59,121 nucleotides of DNA from Actinomycetes bacterium (GTDB lineage: Bacteria; Actinomycetota; Acidimicrobiia; Acidimicrobiales; Ilumatobacteraceae). The DNA lies in contig JANYDH010000161.1 in the NCBI GenBank assembly GCA_025359865.1, forward strand, positions 1-59,121, in the 5' to 3' direction. The first letter of the stretch is position 1. The number at the start of each line of letters is the position of its first letter. The notes under the pieces were generated by a model. That model did not search any database, had not been told where the DNA came from, and saw only the letters and a list, made by a program, of their open reading frames with translations. The position numbers and the translations under genes were made by a program. Shown one piece after another: positions 28,367 through 36,545 of the stretch.

Positions 28367-28405
28367 CGTAGGTCCCTTCGGAACTGTACAAGATATGGTA
28401 CCACT

Positions 28406-28965
28406 CGGTGGTTGAGACGTCAACCGCGTGCGGTCGCAGCCATCGCATCACCGGGCACGGATCGATGACACAGTCCGGCATGCCGCCCGCCCGGCCGCGC
28501 CCGCCAGAAACTGTTCACTGCGACCAACAGACCCTCGGTCGCAGTGAACACTCACCGTGGTGGATTCCGAGGTTCGGCGCCCCCACGCGTCGCGTGTAAC
28601 CGGCATCGATAGGGGGCAACGCGAACCATGACCTGCGGCGCCGCGCTCCGATAGGTTCGCCGAGGTGCGGGTTTGCGGGTGGATCGGTCGGATCAGTCAG
28701 GCAGGCGAGGTTGTTGCACCGGGGCCGTGACGCGATCAGCGTGGCGGAGGCAAAGAACGATCAAGGACGTGCACGACAAGAACTCAGATCAGTTTGGCAT
28801 TGACCGCGACAGAAACCCAGAAGGACCGAGCGCCGTGGGCCTGGTCACAACAAGGGATTGCTCGGGTTCGCCGGTGAGGTCGGGTCGGCAGTGTTGAGTT
28901 CGTCGGCGTCGGTTCCTAGCGCCGACGCGTGTGTCCGTCGCGGGCGGATTGGAGGCAGGTAATCC
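28406..28965. other. gene-poor stretch
   Basis: About 560 bp between the second YefM-YoeB module and HicAB. No frame shows family resemblance. A CACTGCGACC-type near-palindrome around 28515-28555 is the only structure noted. Confidence 0.5.
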
Positions 28966-29319
28966 TCAGTGCGTGAGCTGACTGACCCTTTGGTGAGAGA
29001 TGCCCACCAGCTCGGCGACGTCCCGGGTACTCAACCCGTTCCTGCGAAGGACTTGGACGGCCTGGGCCGTTGAAACGGCGGCCTCGGCGGCGGCACGTTC
29101 GGCTGCCGCCCTCGCTGCCTTCGCCTGTTTGGCAAGCTCGGAGCCGGGGACCTCGACTTGTAGCACGATGTCGCCCGTGGCGATCGAACGCCCCGTCATG
29201 AGTTCGACGACCTCCTTCACGCGATCCGTGAGCTGGTCGAGTCGCTTAGCGAACGTGGCTCCGCCGCATTCCGGAATCGCCACCAAATTGTGGCCGTCGT
29301 GTTGCACTGTTGCGATCAT
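28966..29319 (-). CDS. HicB-like antitoxin with C-terminal HTH
   Basis: 117 residues from the ATG at 29319. The N-terminal MIATVQHDGHNLVAIPECGGATFAKRLDQL is a HicB-like partial RNase H fold; a long Ala/Glu helix follows, and the C-terminal NGLSTRDVAELVGISHQRVSQL is a helix-turn-helix for autoregulation. The start overlaps the HicA stop by ATGA, giving the toxin-first order usual for HicAB. Confidence 0.8.
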   Translation of the reverse strand: MIATVQHDGHNLVAIPECGGATFAKRLDQLTDRVKEVVELMTGRSIATGDIVLQVEVPGSELAKQAKAARAAAERAAAEAAVSTAQAVQVLRRNGLSTRDVAELVGISHQRVSQLTH

Positions 29320-29555
29320 TTCTGTAACTCCTTCTCCAACCACTTCGGTCCGAACTCTGCTTCGAACACGCTCTGAATGTTGCGTAGCAGACCCGGGCTC
29401 TGCGCGGCCTCGCCGCCTACGATGGTGTCCGACAAACCTCCGGGCGTCGTCCATATCTCGTGCGAGCCCTTCGCATCGATCTTCACGCATCCCCTGGCCT
29501 TGAGGATCTTGCGTACCTTCTTCGTGTCGACCAGCTTCAGCACATCAGTCCACAT
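29316..29555 (-). CDS. HicA-like mRNA interferase toxin
   Basis: 79 residues. VRKILKARGCVKIDAKGSHEIWTTPGG contains the dsRNA-binding-like fold with the essential His in GSHEIW. The C-terminus ENEA-type helix reads PGLLRNIQSVFEAEFG. The start was chosen at the ATG at 29555; the frame continues upstream but without resemblance. Confidence 0.82.
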   Translation of the reverse strand: MWTDVLKLVDTKKVRKILKARGCVKIDAKGSHEIWTTPGGLSDTIVGGEAAQSPGLLRNIQSVFEAEFGPKWLEKELQK

Positions 29556-30071
29556 GCTTGCCAGACAAAGTCCAATAGATAGACAGTCCTGGATGGAGGT
29601 CGAGTCGCTACGAGCCTCTACAGACGGCATTGCCGAGGCCTTGCCTGTAACCGCCCCCGGCGATGCCTGAGCACCACCGAATAGCGCTGGTGACAGCCCC
29701 AGCAGTTCGCTGCGCTCGTGCGAGGCGGATCGCCGAGCAGATCGGACAGCAGACGCCACCCAGTCAACCAGGTAGCTAAATCAGAACGACTGAAGCGGCG
29801 CCATCCAGTTTGACGGGTCGCTCCGAGCGACCGCTCGGCGCTATTTGTCCGACAGGTGTGGGGAGCGCATAACAACGGCTGCGAAGCGGCGTTCGATAGA
29901 ACCCAAGCCGTCGTTGTCAGATGAACGCTGACGCGTGGCATAGGCGCCGCATGGCAACGGTTCCTCGGATCAACACGGGACCGCGAAGCGTGGTTGCTGG
30001 CGAACAGGGCCGCGAGCTCGCGAGTGCCTCCAGGCCGACGATATACGGGTGATCCACGAGTTCTGGGGTGT
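29556..30071. other. gene-poor stretch
   Basis: No supported gene in about 500 bp. Short open frames occur on both strands without family motifs. Confidence 0.5.
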
Positions 30072-30105
30072 GATCATCGGAGCTTCAGGTTTAGCTCCGA
30101 TGATC
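30072..30105 (+). repeat. perfect 12-bp inverted repeat (hairpin)
   Basis: GATCATCGGAGC (30072-30083) and GCTCCGATGATC (30094-30105) pair perfectly around a 10-nt loop. CGGAGCT recurs just after. The hairpin covers the last codons of the truncated integrase frame, so it may mark a recombination or insertion junction or act as a terminator without a U-tract. Confidence 0.8.
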
Positions 30106-30373
30106 CCGTCGGAGCTAACCGCCGCTTGATCGTCGACACCGACAACCCCGCCCCACCATCAGAGATCCGCACCAGTCTCTCCGCTCCAGGCCGAGGTCGC
30201 TGCTGAGCGACAACGAACGCGAGCACGTCCCGCGACCTGACCTCGCCAGGATCCTTGCCAACGACGTCGAAGAACGCCTTCAGATCATGCGCATACGCCC
30301 GCACCGTGTTCGGCCCACACCGCCCAGCCGCGAACTCCAAGAACTCATCCACCAACTCGTTGCTGGTAGTCAC
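30074..30373 (-). pseudogene. tyrosine integrase, N-terminal fragment
   Basis: About 100 residues. VTTSNELVDEFLEFAAGRCGPNTVRAYAHDLKAFFDVVGKDP and GGAGLSVSTIKRRLA are the SAM-like core-binding domain of XerC/D-type or mobile-element integrases. The catalytic domain with the R-H-R-Y residues is missing; the frame ends in the hairpin at 30072-30105. GTG start at 30373 lies inside the P-loop gene on the other strand. Confidence 0.75.
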
Positions 30374-30884
30374 TGGACCGCCTGGCGCTGGGAAGTCGAC
30401 GTTGGCCGAGGCGATCGCTGGTCGGATGAACCCGAGCGTTCTCATCGAGGGTGACGCGTTCTTCGGGTTCCTGCGCAGCGGTGCGATCGCACCCTGGCTG
30501 CCCGAGTCGCACGATCAGAACTCTCTAGTCACGCAAGTCGCGGGCAGAGCTGCGGGAGGTTTTGCGCGGGGTGGCCATGAGACCGTGTACGACGGCATCG
30601 TCGATCCATGGTTCCTCGACGAGTTCCTGAGCGCATCCGGGTTGTCGTCGTTGGACTACGAGGTGCTCCTGCCTTCCGTCGAGACGTACATCAAGCGCGT
30701 GCTCTCTCAGGAGAACCACGGGCTCAGGGGTGAGTCGGCGGCCAGACACATGCACGACCATTTCGTTCGGCAGGCACCCGCAGATCGGTACATCATCAAG
30801 AACGTAGACCAATCGCCCGAAGAAATCTTGGCCTACATCCTCGATGCTCGCGGTCGCGGCGACCTGATTTACCCTTCTCGCTGA
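30360..30884 (+). CDS. P-loop NTPase, small kinase-like (AAA_33 type)
   Basis: About 174 residues. LLVVTGPPGAGKSTLAEAI is a Walker A motif right at the N-terminus, followed by LIEGDAFFGFLRSG, GHETVYDGIVDPWFLDEFL and DRYIIKNVDQSPEEILAYIL, the layout of small P-loop kinases of the gluconate-kinase or zeta-toxin-like group. Only a TTG (30360) or an unlikely far-upstream ATG (30255) is available as start, and its first codons overlap the truncated integrase on the other strand, so the native 5' end has probably been replaced by recombination. Confidence 0.7.
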   Translation: MLVVTGPPGAGKSTLAEAIAGRMNPSVLIEGDAFFGFLRSGAIAPWLPESHDQNSLVTQVAGRAAGGFARGGHETVYDGIVDPWFLDEFLSASGLSSLDYEVLLPSVETYIKRVLSQENHGLRGESAARHMHDHFVRQAPADRYIIKNVDQSPEEILAYILDARGRGDLIYPSR

Positions 30885-30958
30885 TGACAGCGCACGGCGC
30901 GCGACCTGAAGCCTCTGTCCGCCGTTCAGATCGGCGCTACCCGACAGCGGCTGGGGCG

Positions 30959-31915
30959 TCAAGGTTCAGCGTCGAGGACAGCGAGTCGTTCGAGGCTCAG
31001 CCCGCTGATCATCAGCCGCTCTTTGTTGTTCGACAGTAGAGCGCGAGTCCAGATGACGAGCCCACCGTCTGCGACTTCCACGTCCGCATCACGATGACCG
31101 ACGCTCAACTTGAAGCACAAGCCCGGGTAGTAGCCCCTCGCCGCGGTGCGCTCCGGCCATTCGTCAACGATGACGTTGCCGCCGCGCAGGTCATCGACAA
31201 GGTGTGCGATCACGTCGTGGTGTTGACCTCCGAAGTCGGTGAGCCGGATCGAGATCCGTTCGTAGCCCGACCGCTGACACACCAACACGAGCGCATCCAG
31301 GTGTTGTCGCAATAGTGCGCGTTCGAACGATCCGCTCCCGGTGTCGCGCCCTGCTGACACGAGGCCGACCAAGCTGAAATGGGCGAACGATCGCGATCCC
31401 TCGAACTGCTGCGCTCGCACGACGCGATCGACCGACGCGAGGTTGACAATCGTGCTGGATCGGTTATCCGTTACCAGGTAGCGGCGGCGGCGAAGTGCGG
31501 CCTCCAGCGCGAGCGAGTTCGTCAGATCGGCAGCGACCTCGCTGCCGCGAGTCGTGGTCACGACACGGTTCTGATGCACACCGGCGACCACTGAATGTGT
31601 GCCGAGCGGAACAAGTGGCGACGTTACGACGACCGCGAACCGCGTCGCGACCGTATCGAGGGCGATGCGTTCCAGATCCAGAAGACGACGTGGATCCGCG
31701 CTTGCGGGCTGCACGAACCGATCACGCTCGTACTGATCGAGAACCTGCGCCGCTGTCAGTTTCGACACACGTTGCTGCATGACTTCGAGCATCAATGAGG
31801 TGACTTCGGATCCGCTCAGTCGGCGGCCGAGAAGGTCCACCAGTTCCTCGCCCGTGTGCTCGCCAGACAAGCGGGCCACCGCCGGATGCAAGCGGCTCTC
31901 GTCCATACGCGCCAT
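30959..31915 (-). CDS. conserved hypothetical protein, possible class II aaRS-like fold
   Basis: 318 residues, intact. The segment TSPLVPLGTHSVVAGVHQNRVVTTTRGSEVAADLTNSLALEAALRRR is very characteristic and reminds me of proteins with a HisS/HisZ-like class II synthetase fold, but I cannot name the family. A second conserved part is SFAHFSLVGLVSAGRDTGSGSFE. Ends LERLAVLDAEP. Function unknown; no partner gene nearby. Confidence 0.6.
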   Translation of the reverse strand: MARMDESRLHPAVARLSGEHTGEELVDLLGRRLSGSEVTSLMLEVMQQRVSKLTAAQVLDQYERDRFVQPASADPRRLLDLERIALDTVATRFAVVVTSPLVPLGTHSVVAGVHQNRVVTTTRGSEVAADLTNSLALEAALRRRRYLVTDNRSSTIVNLASVDRVVRAQQFEGSRSFAHFSLVGLVSAGRDTGSGSFERALLRQHLDALVLVCQRSGYERISIRLTDFGGQHHDVIAHLVDDLRGGNVIVDEWPERTAARGYYPGLCFKLSVGHRDADVEVADGGLVIWTRALLSNNKERLMISGLSLERLAVLDAEP

Positions 31916-32205
31916 GGTATGCGACCTTCGACCATGCGGCCGACGAGTTTTGGACCCGGTGTCTTCTGGATTGCAGCGACGTCAGAGGCCGCCCCGATTG
32001 CCCTGGTATGGCGCTCCGGCGCAAGGCACCGTGGCGCGCAGATCACCCGATCTGCACTGCCCCCTACCGGTTCTGCGGATACCGGCGGTGGATCGTTCGA
32101 GCGCCGTTTCACCGCGCTGTGTGGCCGATGGGGTCCGCGGCAGTCGTGACCGTTCGGCACGTATGGGACGCGCCCTCAGCGCCAGAGGTGGGGTGTCATT
32201 CTGTC

Positions 32206-32500
32206 TGGTCGACCTGTACGCCACGGCATCAACGTTTGCCAACTTGCCGCGGCCTTCGGAATCAACCGGGACACAGCACTGCGACACCTCCAACGCCGAG
32301 ACGTCCCGAGTCGAGCGACTGTCCGCAAACTCACCGACGAGCAGCTCGCAGCGGCCGCGCGGCGGTATCTGGTAGGCGAACCGATGACACAGCTTTGCGG
32401 CGAGTTTGGCATCAACCCGACCACCATGCACCGCGCACTCACCAAGACCGGCATCCAGCTTCGCCGACCCGGCAGACCATCAACCCTCCGAGACGTGTAG
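32206..32500 (+). pseudogene. frameshifted copy of the small HTH gene
   Basis: The DNA aligns with 35500-35794 and codes for QLAAAFGINRDTALRHLQRR and TKTGIQLRRPGRPS, but the codons after VDLYAT lack one base compared with the intact gene (ACGGC instead of ACCGGC). The 5' part and the island repeat are absent. Decayed copy of a multi-copy element gene. Confidence 0.75.
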
Positions 32501-32630
32501 CTCACCCTGGCTCTCATTGTCGATGACGAAGTCGCTGGCCTCTGTAGGCGGGGCTCCAACACTTCGCCGGATACCGCTCGCCCATTTACTCGCGGTTGTG
32601 CGCGATTACCACGTGGGTTGACGGCTCGGC

Positions 32631-33035
32631 TCAGGGCAGAAGTGTGAGATCGCCGAGTCGTGATCGCACGACGGTGAAGTGTCGACGATCGAGCGTGGCG
32701 ATGTCTCGAATGCCGAGTCGTTCGGCTGTCGCGATCACCGAAGCGTCGGTCGTTCCGAGCGGGAGGTTGCGATAGGTGGCAACGAGTTCAGCTATTCGCA
32801 TCCAGTCACTGGCTGCGACCGATTCCGCAAGCAGGGTGCCTGCGGCGAGATCGCCGAGGAAACGCACTTCGGCGTCCGCGCCGAGGCGTGTGCCGAGGAG
32901 GTAGGTGACCTCGGTGATGACCAGTTTCGGCACGATGAGAGGCCCAGGGTGCGTCTCGAGGAGTTCCAGGCTGGCGGCATGGTGCCGGTCGTCGCGATCG
33001 ACGTAGGCGTAGAGGGGCCCGGCGTCGACGATCAG
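32631..33035 (-). CDS. VapC-type PIN-domain toxin
   Basis: About 134 residues. The N-terminus LIVDAGPLYAYVDRDDRHH carries the first PIN Asp, LVITEVTYLLG the Glu, and LGTTDASVIATAERLGI plus IATLDRRHF the remaining acids. No ATG, GTG or TTG precedes the PIN core in frame; a CTG at 33035 overlapping the antitoxin TGA is the only well-placed start, so initiation is either at CTG or the 5' end is altered. A GTG at 32933 would delete the active site. Confidence 0.75.
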   Translation of the reverse strand: MIVDAGPLYAYVDRDDRHHAASLELLETHPGPLIVPKLVITEVTYLLGTRLGADAEVRFLGDLAAGTLLAESVAASDWMRIAELVATYRNLPLGTTDASVIATAERLGIRDIATLDRRHFTVVRSRLGDLTLLP

Positions 33036-33265
33036 TGCGATGGCTGGACCTCGTTGGCGAGGATCTCTTCGATTCGCTCGGAGATGTCGTCGCGACCGCT
33101 TGCGCCCGCGCCAGCGGCGAGCAGTCGCCGTTTGCCGCGTTGGACTCCGAGCAGATTCTCGATGGCTTCGCGTGTGAGTGCTGACACGGTGCTTCCACGC
33201 CGCTGGGCCTCGTGGCGGAGGCGGGCATCGAGTTCATCTGGCAGTTTCACGGTCGTCCTCTGCAT
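33032..33265 (-). CDS. RHH-type antitoxin (VapB)
   Basis: 77 residues from the ATG at 33265. MQRTTVKLPDELDARLRHEAQRRGSTVSALTREAIENLL is an RHH domain, followed by a Gly/Ala linker and an acidic helix DDISERIEEILANEV that should bind the PIN toxin. ATG at 33277 is an alternative. Confidence 0.83.
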   Translation of the reverse strand: MQRTTVKLPDELDARLRHEAQRRGSTVSALTREAIENLLGVQRGKRRLLAAGAGASGRDDISERIEEILANEVQPSH

Positions 33266-33327
33266 GTATGCCAGCATACAACGCCGTTCGACAGTTGAAA
33301 CCTGTCCCGCCGCCTCGGGGGCGGACG

Positions 33328-34181
33328 TCAGGCGAGCGCGGCGAGTATCTGTCGCCAAAGTGTGACGGGGAACAAGTGCCCCTCACCGGGCAGGATCGTC
33401 AACGTCGAACCCGCGATCCCGTCTGCAAGGCACTCCGTGTCAACTCGCGGGACGAGGGCATCGCCGTCACCCCACCACAGATGAACCGGCCGCGCGACCT
33501 CCGACAACGAGAAACCCCACGGCCGCCAAGAAGCGATCGAGTCAGCGACCGCACCGGCTGTGCCCTGACGCGCTGCTTCTCGCACCTGTTCACGCAGTGG
33601 TTGCAGGATTTCATCGTGCTCCTTGAGCCGGTCGTCGGGGTTGACAGACTCGGGCTGCTCGCCGTCGGTTGCCCAGTTCGGCTCGAAGTCCGACTCCCAA
33701 TCCTCGAACCAACCGCATCGAACCCGAGTCGCCTCGACGCCCGCGAACGGATCTCCGCGCAACGACTCGACGTACGCCCTTGTCTCATCCGACAACGAGC
33801 CCCACCCATCGTGCAACTCGTCCAGAGGAGCATGGCCGGCCGCAACCCCCACCGACGTGACCCGAGCGGGCAACAAACAGCAACGGCCAGAGCGAACTGC
33901 CCACCGATTGACCACCCGACGACAGGACACGGGGGCAACCCGATGAGGTCGGCCCTTTCAACAAAGTCAGCGACCCAATCGACGACCCTCCTCCCCGGCA
34001 ATGGGCTCGACCATCCATACCCAGGCCGATCGATCGTGAACAGACGCACCCCTGCCGCCACGGTCTCTTCCAGGTCAGGGCACATCAACCGGGAGCCAGG
34101 ACAACCATTCACAAACACGACGGAGCGACCATCAGGCTGACCCCATTCGGCATACGAGACGATCCTTCCGTCGCCAAGCAA
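33328..34181 (-). pseudogene. alpha/beta hydrolase with one frameshift
   Basis: Two frames together give one hydrolase. The 5' part has VVFVNGCPGSRL (oxyanion region), FTIDRPGYGWSSP and the nucleophile elbow VVGWSIGGQFAL. The 3' part has VHLWWGDGDALVPR and LPGEGHLF, holding the Asp and His of the triad. The break is a single base near 33870, in a GCCCG stretch. The N-terminus starts at a TTG. All triad positions survive, so the loss is recent or is a sequencing error. Confidence 0.75.
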
Positions 34182-34331
34182 GGGTGACCAAGTGATCGGC
34201 GATCGGCGTCGAACTCGGCCAACCCATCAATGCCTCGCGGGGAGTTTGAGCAGGAGCACAAGGGTCTTGATCATGCCGGCAAGCATGACACAGCCGAGCC
34301 AACCGGCGTCTCACGCCCGCTACTGCTAGAA

Positions 34332-34386
34332 CGTTGTGAAATCGACAACGACGAGTGGACCATCAGGGACGGCTTTCGAACCCCCC
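34332..34386 (+). repeat. island repeat R4
   Basis: CGTTGTGAAATCGACAACGA then GTGGACCATCAGGGACGGCT and TTCGAACCCC. Nearly identical to R2; it heads the divergent HTH gene and the MNT-HepT module. Confidence 0.88.
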
Positions 34387-34615
34387 AGAGGCGCTTGCCG
34401 TGGTCACTCGGCGCCTGGGGGACATCCTCCGGCGGCCTCGGAGGCAGCGGCGCCCGCTTGTCACGCGCCAACTCCAGCGTCGACTCGACCACTCGAGTGT
34501 GGCGGTACTTCTCGAAGCGCGCTCGGCCGGGGCGACGATCGAAGAACTCGCTGCTCGGTTCGGGCTACATCGGACGACTGTGACCGCTCATCTCCATCGG
34601 AACACCACACGATGA
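34355..34615 (+). CDS. small HTH protein, recombinase-like HTH
   Basis: 86 residues from a GTG inside repeat R4. The C-terminal VAVLLEARSAGATIEELAARFGLHRTTVTAHLHRN is a helix-turn-helix of the kind found at the C-terminus of serine recombinases; no catalytic domain is present. The N-terminal MDHQGRLSNPP is shared with the other repeat-headed genes. Probably a DNA-binding accessory protein of a mobile unit. Confidence 0.6.
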   Translation: MDHQGRLSNPPEALAVVTRRLGDILRRPRRQRRPLVTRQLQRRLDHSSVAVLLEARSAGATIEELAARFGLHRTTVTAHLHRNTTR

Positions 34616-34624
34616 CGTCGTCGC

Positions 34625-34975
34625 CTACCCCGCGTCGTCGCCGAGGGAAACCAGCACAGTCTCGACGCCAGCGAGGAAGGACGGCAGGTCGTCACGCGCC
34701 GTTGCACTGAGGACCTCAAAGTCGACCGACCAGTAGCCGTGCACGATGCGGTTCCGTATCCGACTCGCGTCTGTCCACGGGACGGCCGGGTGTTCGGCTT
34801 TGAGGCCGGCGGAGAGTTGGCTGACCGCCTCGCCCAACACCGTAAAGTTCCAGAGGAGCGCGTCGCGGCTGTCGGGGGCAGCTTCGATCTCGGCCGCGGA
34901 CAATTCCACGGTGAGCTCGAGGATCCGTCCGACCGCGTTGACGATCTCGGCCAGCAGAACGGCGTCACGCCGCAT
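34625..34975 (-). CDS. hepT: HepT-like RNase toxin
   Basis: 116 residues, all-helical HEPN fold. The active motif R-x4-H-x-Y is present as RNRIVHGYW. HepT cleaves RNA and is inactivated by its partner nucleotidyltransferase MntA, which AMPylates the Tyr. The gene overlaps mntA by 11 nt. Confidence 0.88.
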   Translation of the reverse strand: MRRDAVLLAEIVNAVGRILELTVELSAAEIEAAPDSRDALLWNFTVLGEAVSQLSAGLKAEHPAVPWTDASRIRNRIVHGYWSVDFEVLSATARDDLPSFLAGVETVLVSLGDDAG

Positions 34976-35282
34976 ACAACGTCCGAGCCTCCGCAAGCAC
35001 GTTGTCGCGCAGCATCCGGTGGACCGCGCGCTTGGCGACAAGGTCGACTCGACGACCGAAGACCTCAGCGAGTTCATCCTCCAGCCGGTTGATCGCAAAG
35101 CCAAGCGAACACCCTGGCGCCATCACGTAGAGCAGGTCGACGTCACTCGTCGGAGTTGCCACTCCTCGAGCAACGGATCCAAAGACCGCGAGCTCGGCGA
35201 TCCCGTGCCGCTTGCAGACATCCGCGAGACGCGTCGCGTCAACTGCGAACTCTCCAACTACGTCGAGCGTGACCCGAGACAT
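34965..35282 (-). CDS. mntA: MntA-like nucleotidyltransferase antitoxin
   Basis: 105 residues. AVFGSVARGVATPTSDVDLLYV is the minimal nucleotidyltransferase signature GSx10DxD. It neutralises HepT by AMPylation in characterised systems. First gene of the pair; R5 lies just upstream on the plus strand. Confidence 0.88.
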   Translation of the reverse strand: MSRVTLDVVGEFAVDATRLADVCKRHGIAELAVFGSVARGVATPTSDVDLLYVMAPGCSLGFAINRLEDELAEVFGRRVDLVAKRAVHRMLRDNVLAEARTLYAA

Positions 35283-35320
35283 GGAGTCATTCTGCCACCT
35301 GGTGACCGGAACACGGAGAC

Positions 35321-35376
35321 CGTTGTCGAATTGACAGCGGTCCTGTGGACCTTCAGGGACGGCTTTCGAACCCCCC
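35321..35376 (+). repeat. island repeat R5
   Basis: CGTTGTCGAATTGACAGCGG then CTGTGGACCTTCAGGGACGG and CTTTCGAACCCC. Its right part is nearly identical to R2, continuing into the HTH gene over CGCACCACTTCGGTC. Confidence 0.85.
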
Positions 35377-35794
35377 GCACCACTTCGGTCGGGCCATGGA
35401 GATCCTGCCCGGCATCATCGCCAGGCCAATACGCCCGAATTGTGCGACGGCCACATTGCGACGACAGCGACGACTGACCCGCTCCGAAGTCGACAACCTC
35501 GTCGACCTGTACGCCACCGGCATCGACGTTCGCCAACTTGCAGCGGCCTTCGGGATCAACCGGGACACAGCCTTGCGACACCTCCAACGCCGAGATGTCC
35601 CGAGCCGAGCGTCCATTCGCAAGCTCACCGACGAGCTTCTCGCATCGGCCACATGGCGGTATCTGGCCGGCGAACCGATGACGAAGCTGTGCGACGATCT
35701 CGGCATCAACCCGACCACCCTGCGCCGGGAACTCACCAAGACCGGAATCCAGCTTCGCCGACCCGGCAGACCCTCAGCCCGCCGAGACAAGTAG
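35345..35794 (+). CDS. two-HTH small DNA-binding protein (intact family member)
   Basis: 149 residues from a GTG in repeat R5. Two helix-turn-helix units are visible: RSEVDNLVDLYATGIDVRQLAAAFGINRDTALRHLQRR and YLAGEPMTKLCDDLGINPTTLRRELTKTGIQLRRPGRP. They resemble resolvase/invertase HTH domains without a catalytic part. Full or partial copies occur at 22228, 24428 and 32206, and a divergent one at 34355. Function unknown; likely tied to the mobile units that the repeats delimit. Confidence 0.72.
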   Translation: MDLQGRLSNPPHHFGRAMEILPGIIARPIRPNCATATLRRQRRLTRSEVDNLVDLYATGIDVRQLAAAFGINRDTALRHLQRRDVPSRASIRKLTDELLASATWRYLAGEPMTKLCDDLGINPTTLRRELTKTGIQLRRPGRPSARRDK

Positions 35795-35835
35795 CTCGCC
35801 CCGGTTCTCATTGTCGACATCGGAGCCCTTGTCGG

Positions 35836-36153
35836 CTACGTCCAGTCGTGCCCCACGTCGATCTCGAGCGAATCCAGCTCGACCGCCACGTCTCGTCCCA
35901 GTTGGCCAACGACGGAGTAGGCATGCACAAGCACGCCGGTCGAGATGAGCACGCGGTAGTCGCGCCTCCCAGGGATGAGTTCGGCCAGATCATCGAAGCC
36001 GGTCGCGAAGCGTTCGACGATCTCCAGCAACTCGAACGTCTGGAAGTCGTTGGTCGATGGCTCGCCGCTCGGTCCGCGTTCACCGCGGAGTTGGCGATCA
36101 AGGTCCTGGAAGAACTCAAGCGTCGCGCGCACCTCGCGACGTTCACCACTCAC
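35836..36153 (-). CDS. hypothetical protein, probable toxin-like partner of a small TA pair
   Basis: 105 residues from a GTG overlapping the upstream gene stop. VRATLEFFQDLDRQLRGERGPSGEPSTNDFQTFELLEIVERFATGFDDLAELIPGRRDYRVLISTG and VLVHAYSVVGQLGRDVAVELDSLEIDV suggest a RelE-like compact alpha/beta fold; I recognise the type as a small actinobacterial protein paired with a short acidic partner. Role inferred. Confidence 0.6.
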   Translation of the reverse strand: MSGERREVRATLEFFQDLDRQLRGERGPSGEPSTNDFQTFELLEIVERFATGFDDLAELIPGRRDYRVLISTGVLVHAYSVVGQLGRDVAVELDSLEIDVGHDWT

Positions 36154-36327
36154 CCTCGCTGAGCCTCGGACTGAGCAATCCGCTCGTGAATCCTCGAACG
36201 GGTCCGCTCGATCAAGCCCCGGAGTGCCTGGTCGAGATCGGTCACGAGGCTGGCATCAAAAAGGGCGTGGCATTCGGCCGGGGCTGAGCCTCTCCAGTTC
36301 TGCTGCGGTCCAAACCTTCTGCTCCAC
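36150..36327 (-). pseudogene. short antitoxin-like gene with a frameshift
   Basis: Reading from GTG at 36327, VEQKVWTAAELERLSP continues, after one extra base in a CCCCGG run, as AECHALFDASLVTDL and IERTRSRIHERIAQSEAQRG, which stops overlapping the 105-residue gene. The AAELE.LSPAER-type start is a familiar antitoxin-like N-terminus. Frameshifted or mis-sequenced. Confidence 0.6.
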
Positions 36328-36356
36328 GCCCCGAACTGTACCTCGTTCGGCGAGCA

Positions 36357-36425
36357 GCGTCAGACCAGCGCAGCGAGCATCTGTCGCCAATGTGTGATGG
36401 GGAACAAGTGCCCCTCTCCAGACAG
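36357..36425 (-). pseudogene. fragment duplicating the hydrolase 3' end
   Basis: This stretch matches about 33325-33395, the last codons of the frameshifted alpha/beta hydrolase (ILAALA-type C-terminus and the GGAACAAGTGCCCCTC block), with few differences. Only the tail is duplicated. Confidence 0.7.
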
Positions 36426-36429
36426 TCCC

Positions 36430-36523
36430 TCCGCCACTCCAGCTTGCCCGGGACCGACAAAAGTCCAGCCGGTTTGTCCACGACCGTGACCTGATCATCC
36501 TGATGGATCACCGCCAGAGCCAC
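36430..36523 (-). pseudogene. RluA-family pseudouridine synthase, N-terminal fragment
   Basis: VIHQDDQVTVVDKPAGLLSVPGKLE is the N-terminal signature of RluA-type pseudouridine synthases. The catalytic HRLD region is missing; the frame enters the duplicated hydrolase tail. It lies 20 bp after the homocysteine methyltransferase stop on the same strand, so both may have come together from a donor genome. Confidence 0.65.
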
Positions 36524-36545
36524 CTCCGGCGGCCGTCAGTCGACA

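Noticed and set aside
29618-29941. Possible transposase remnant on the minus strand
   Set aside because: A Trp/Leu-rich stretch looked suggestive, but there is no DDE motif, terminal inverted repeat or second fragment.
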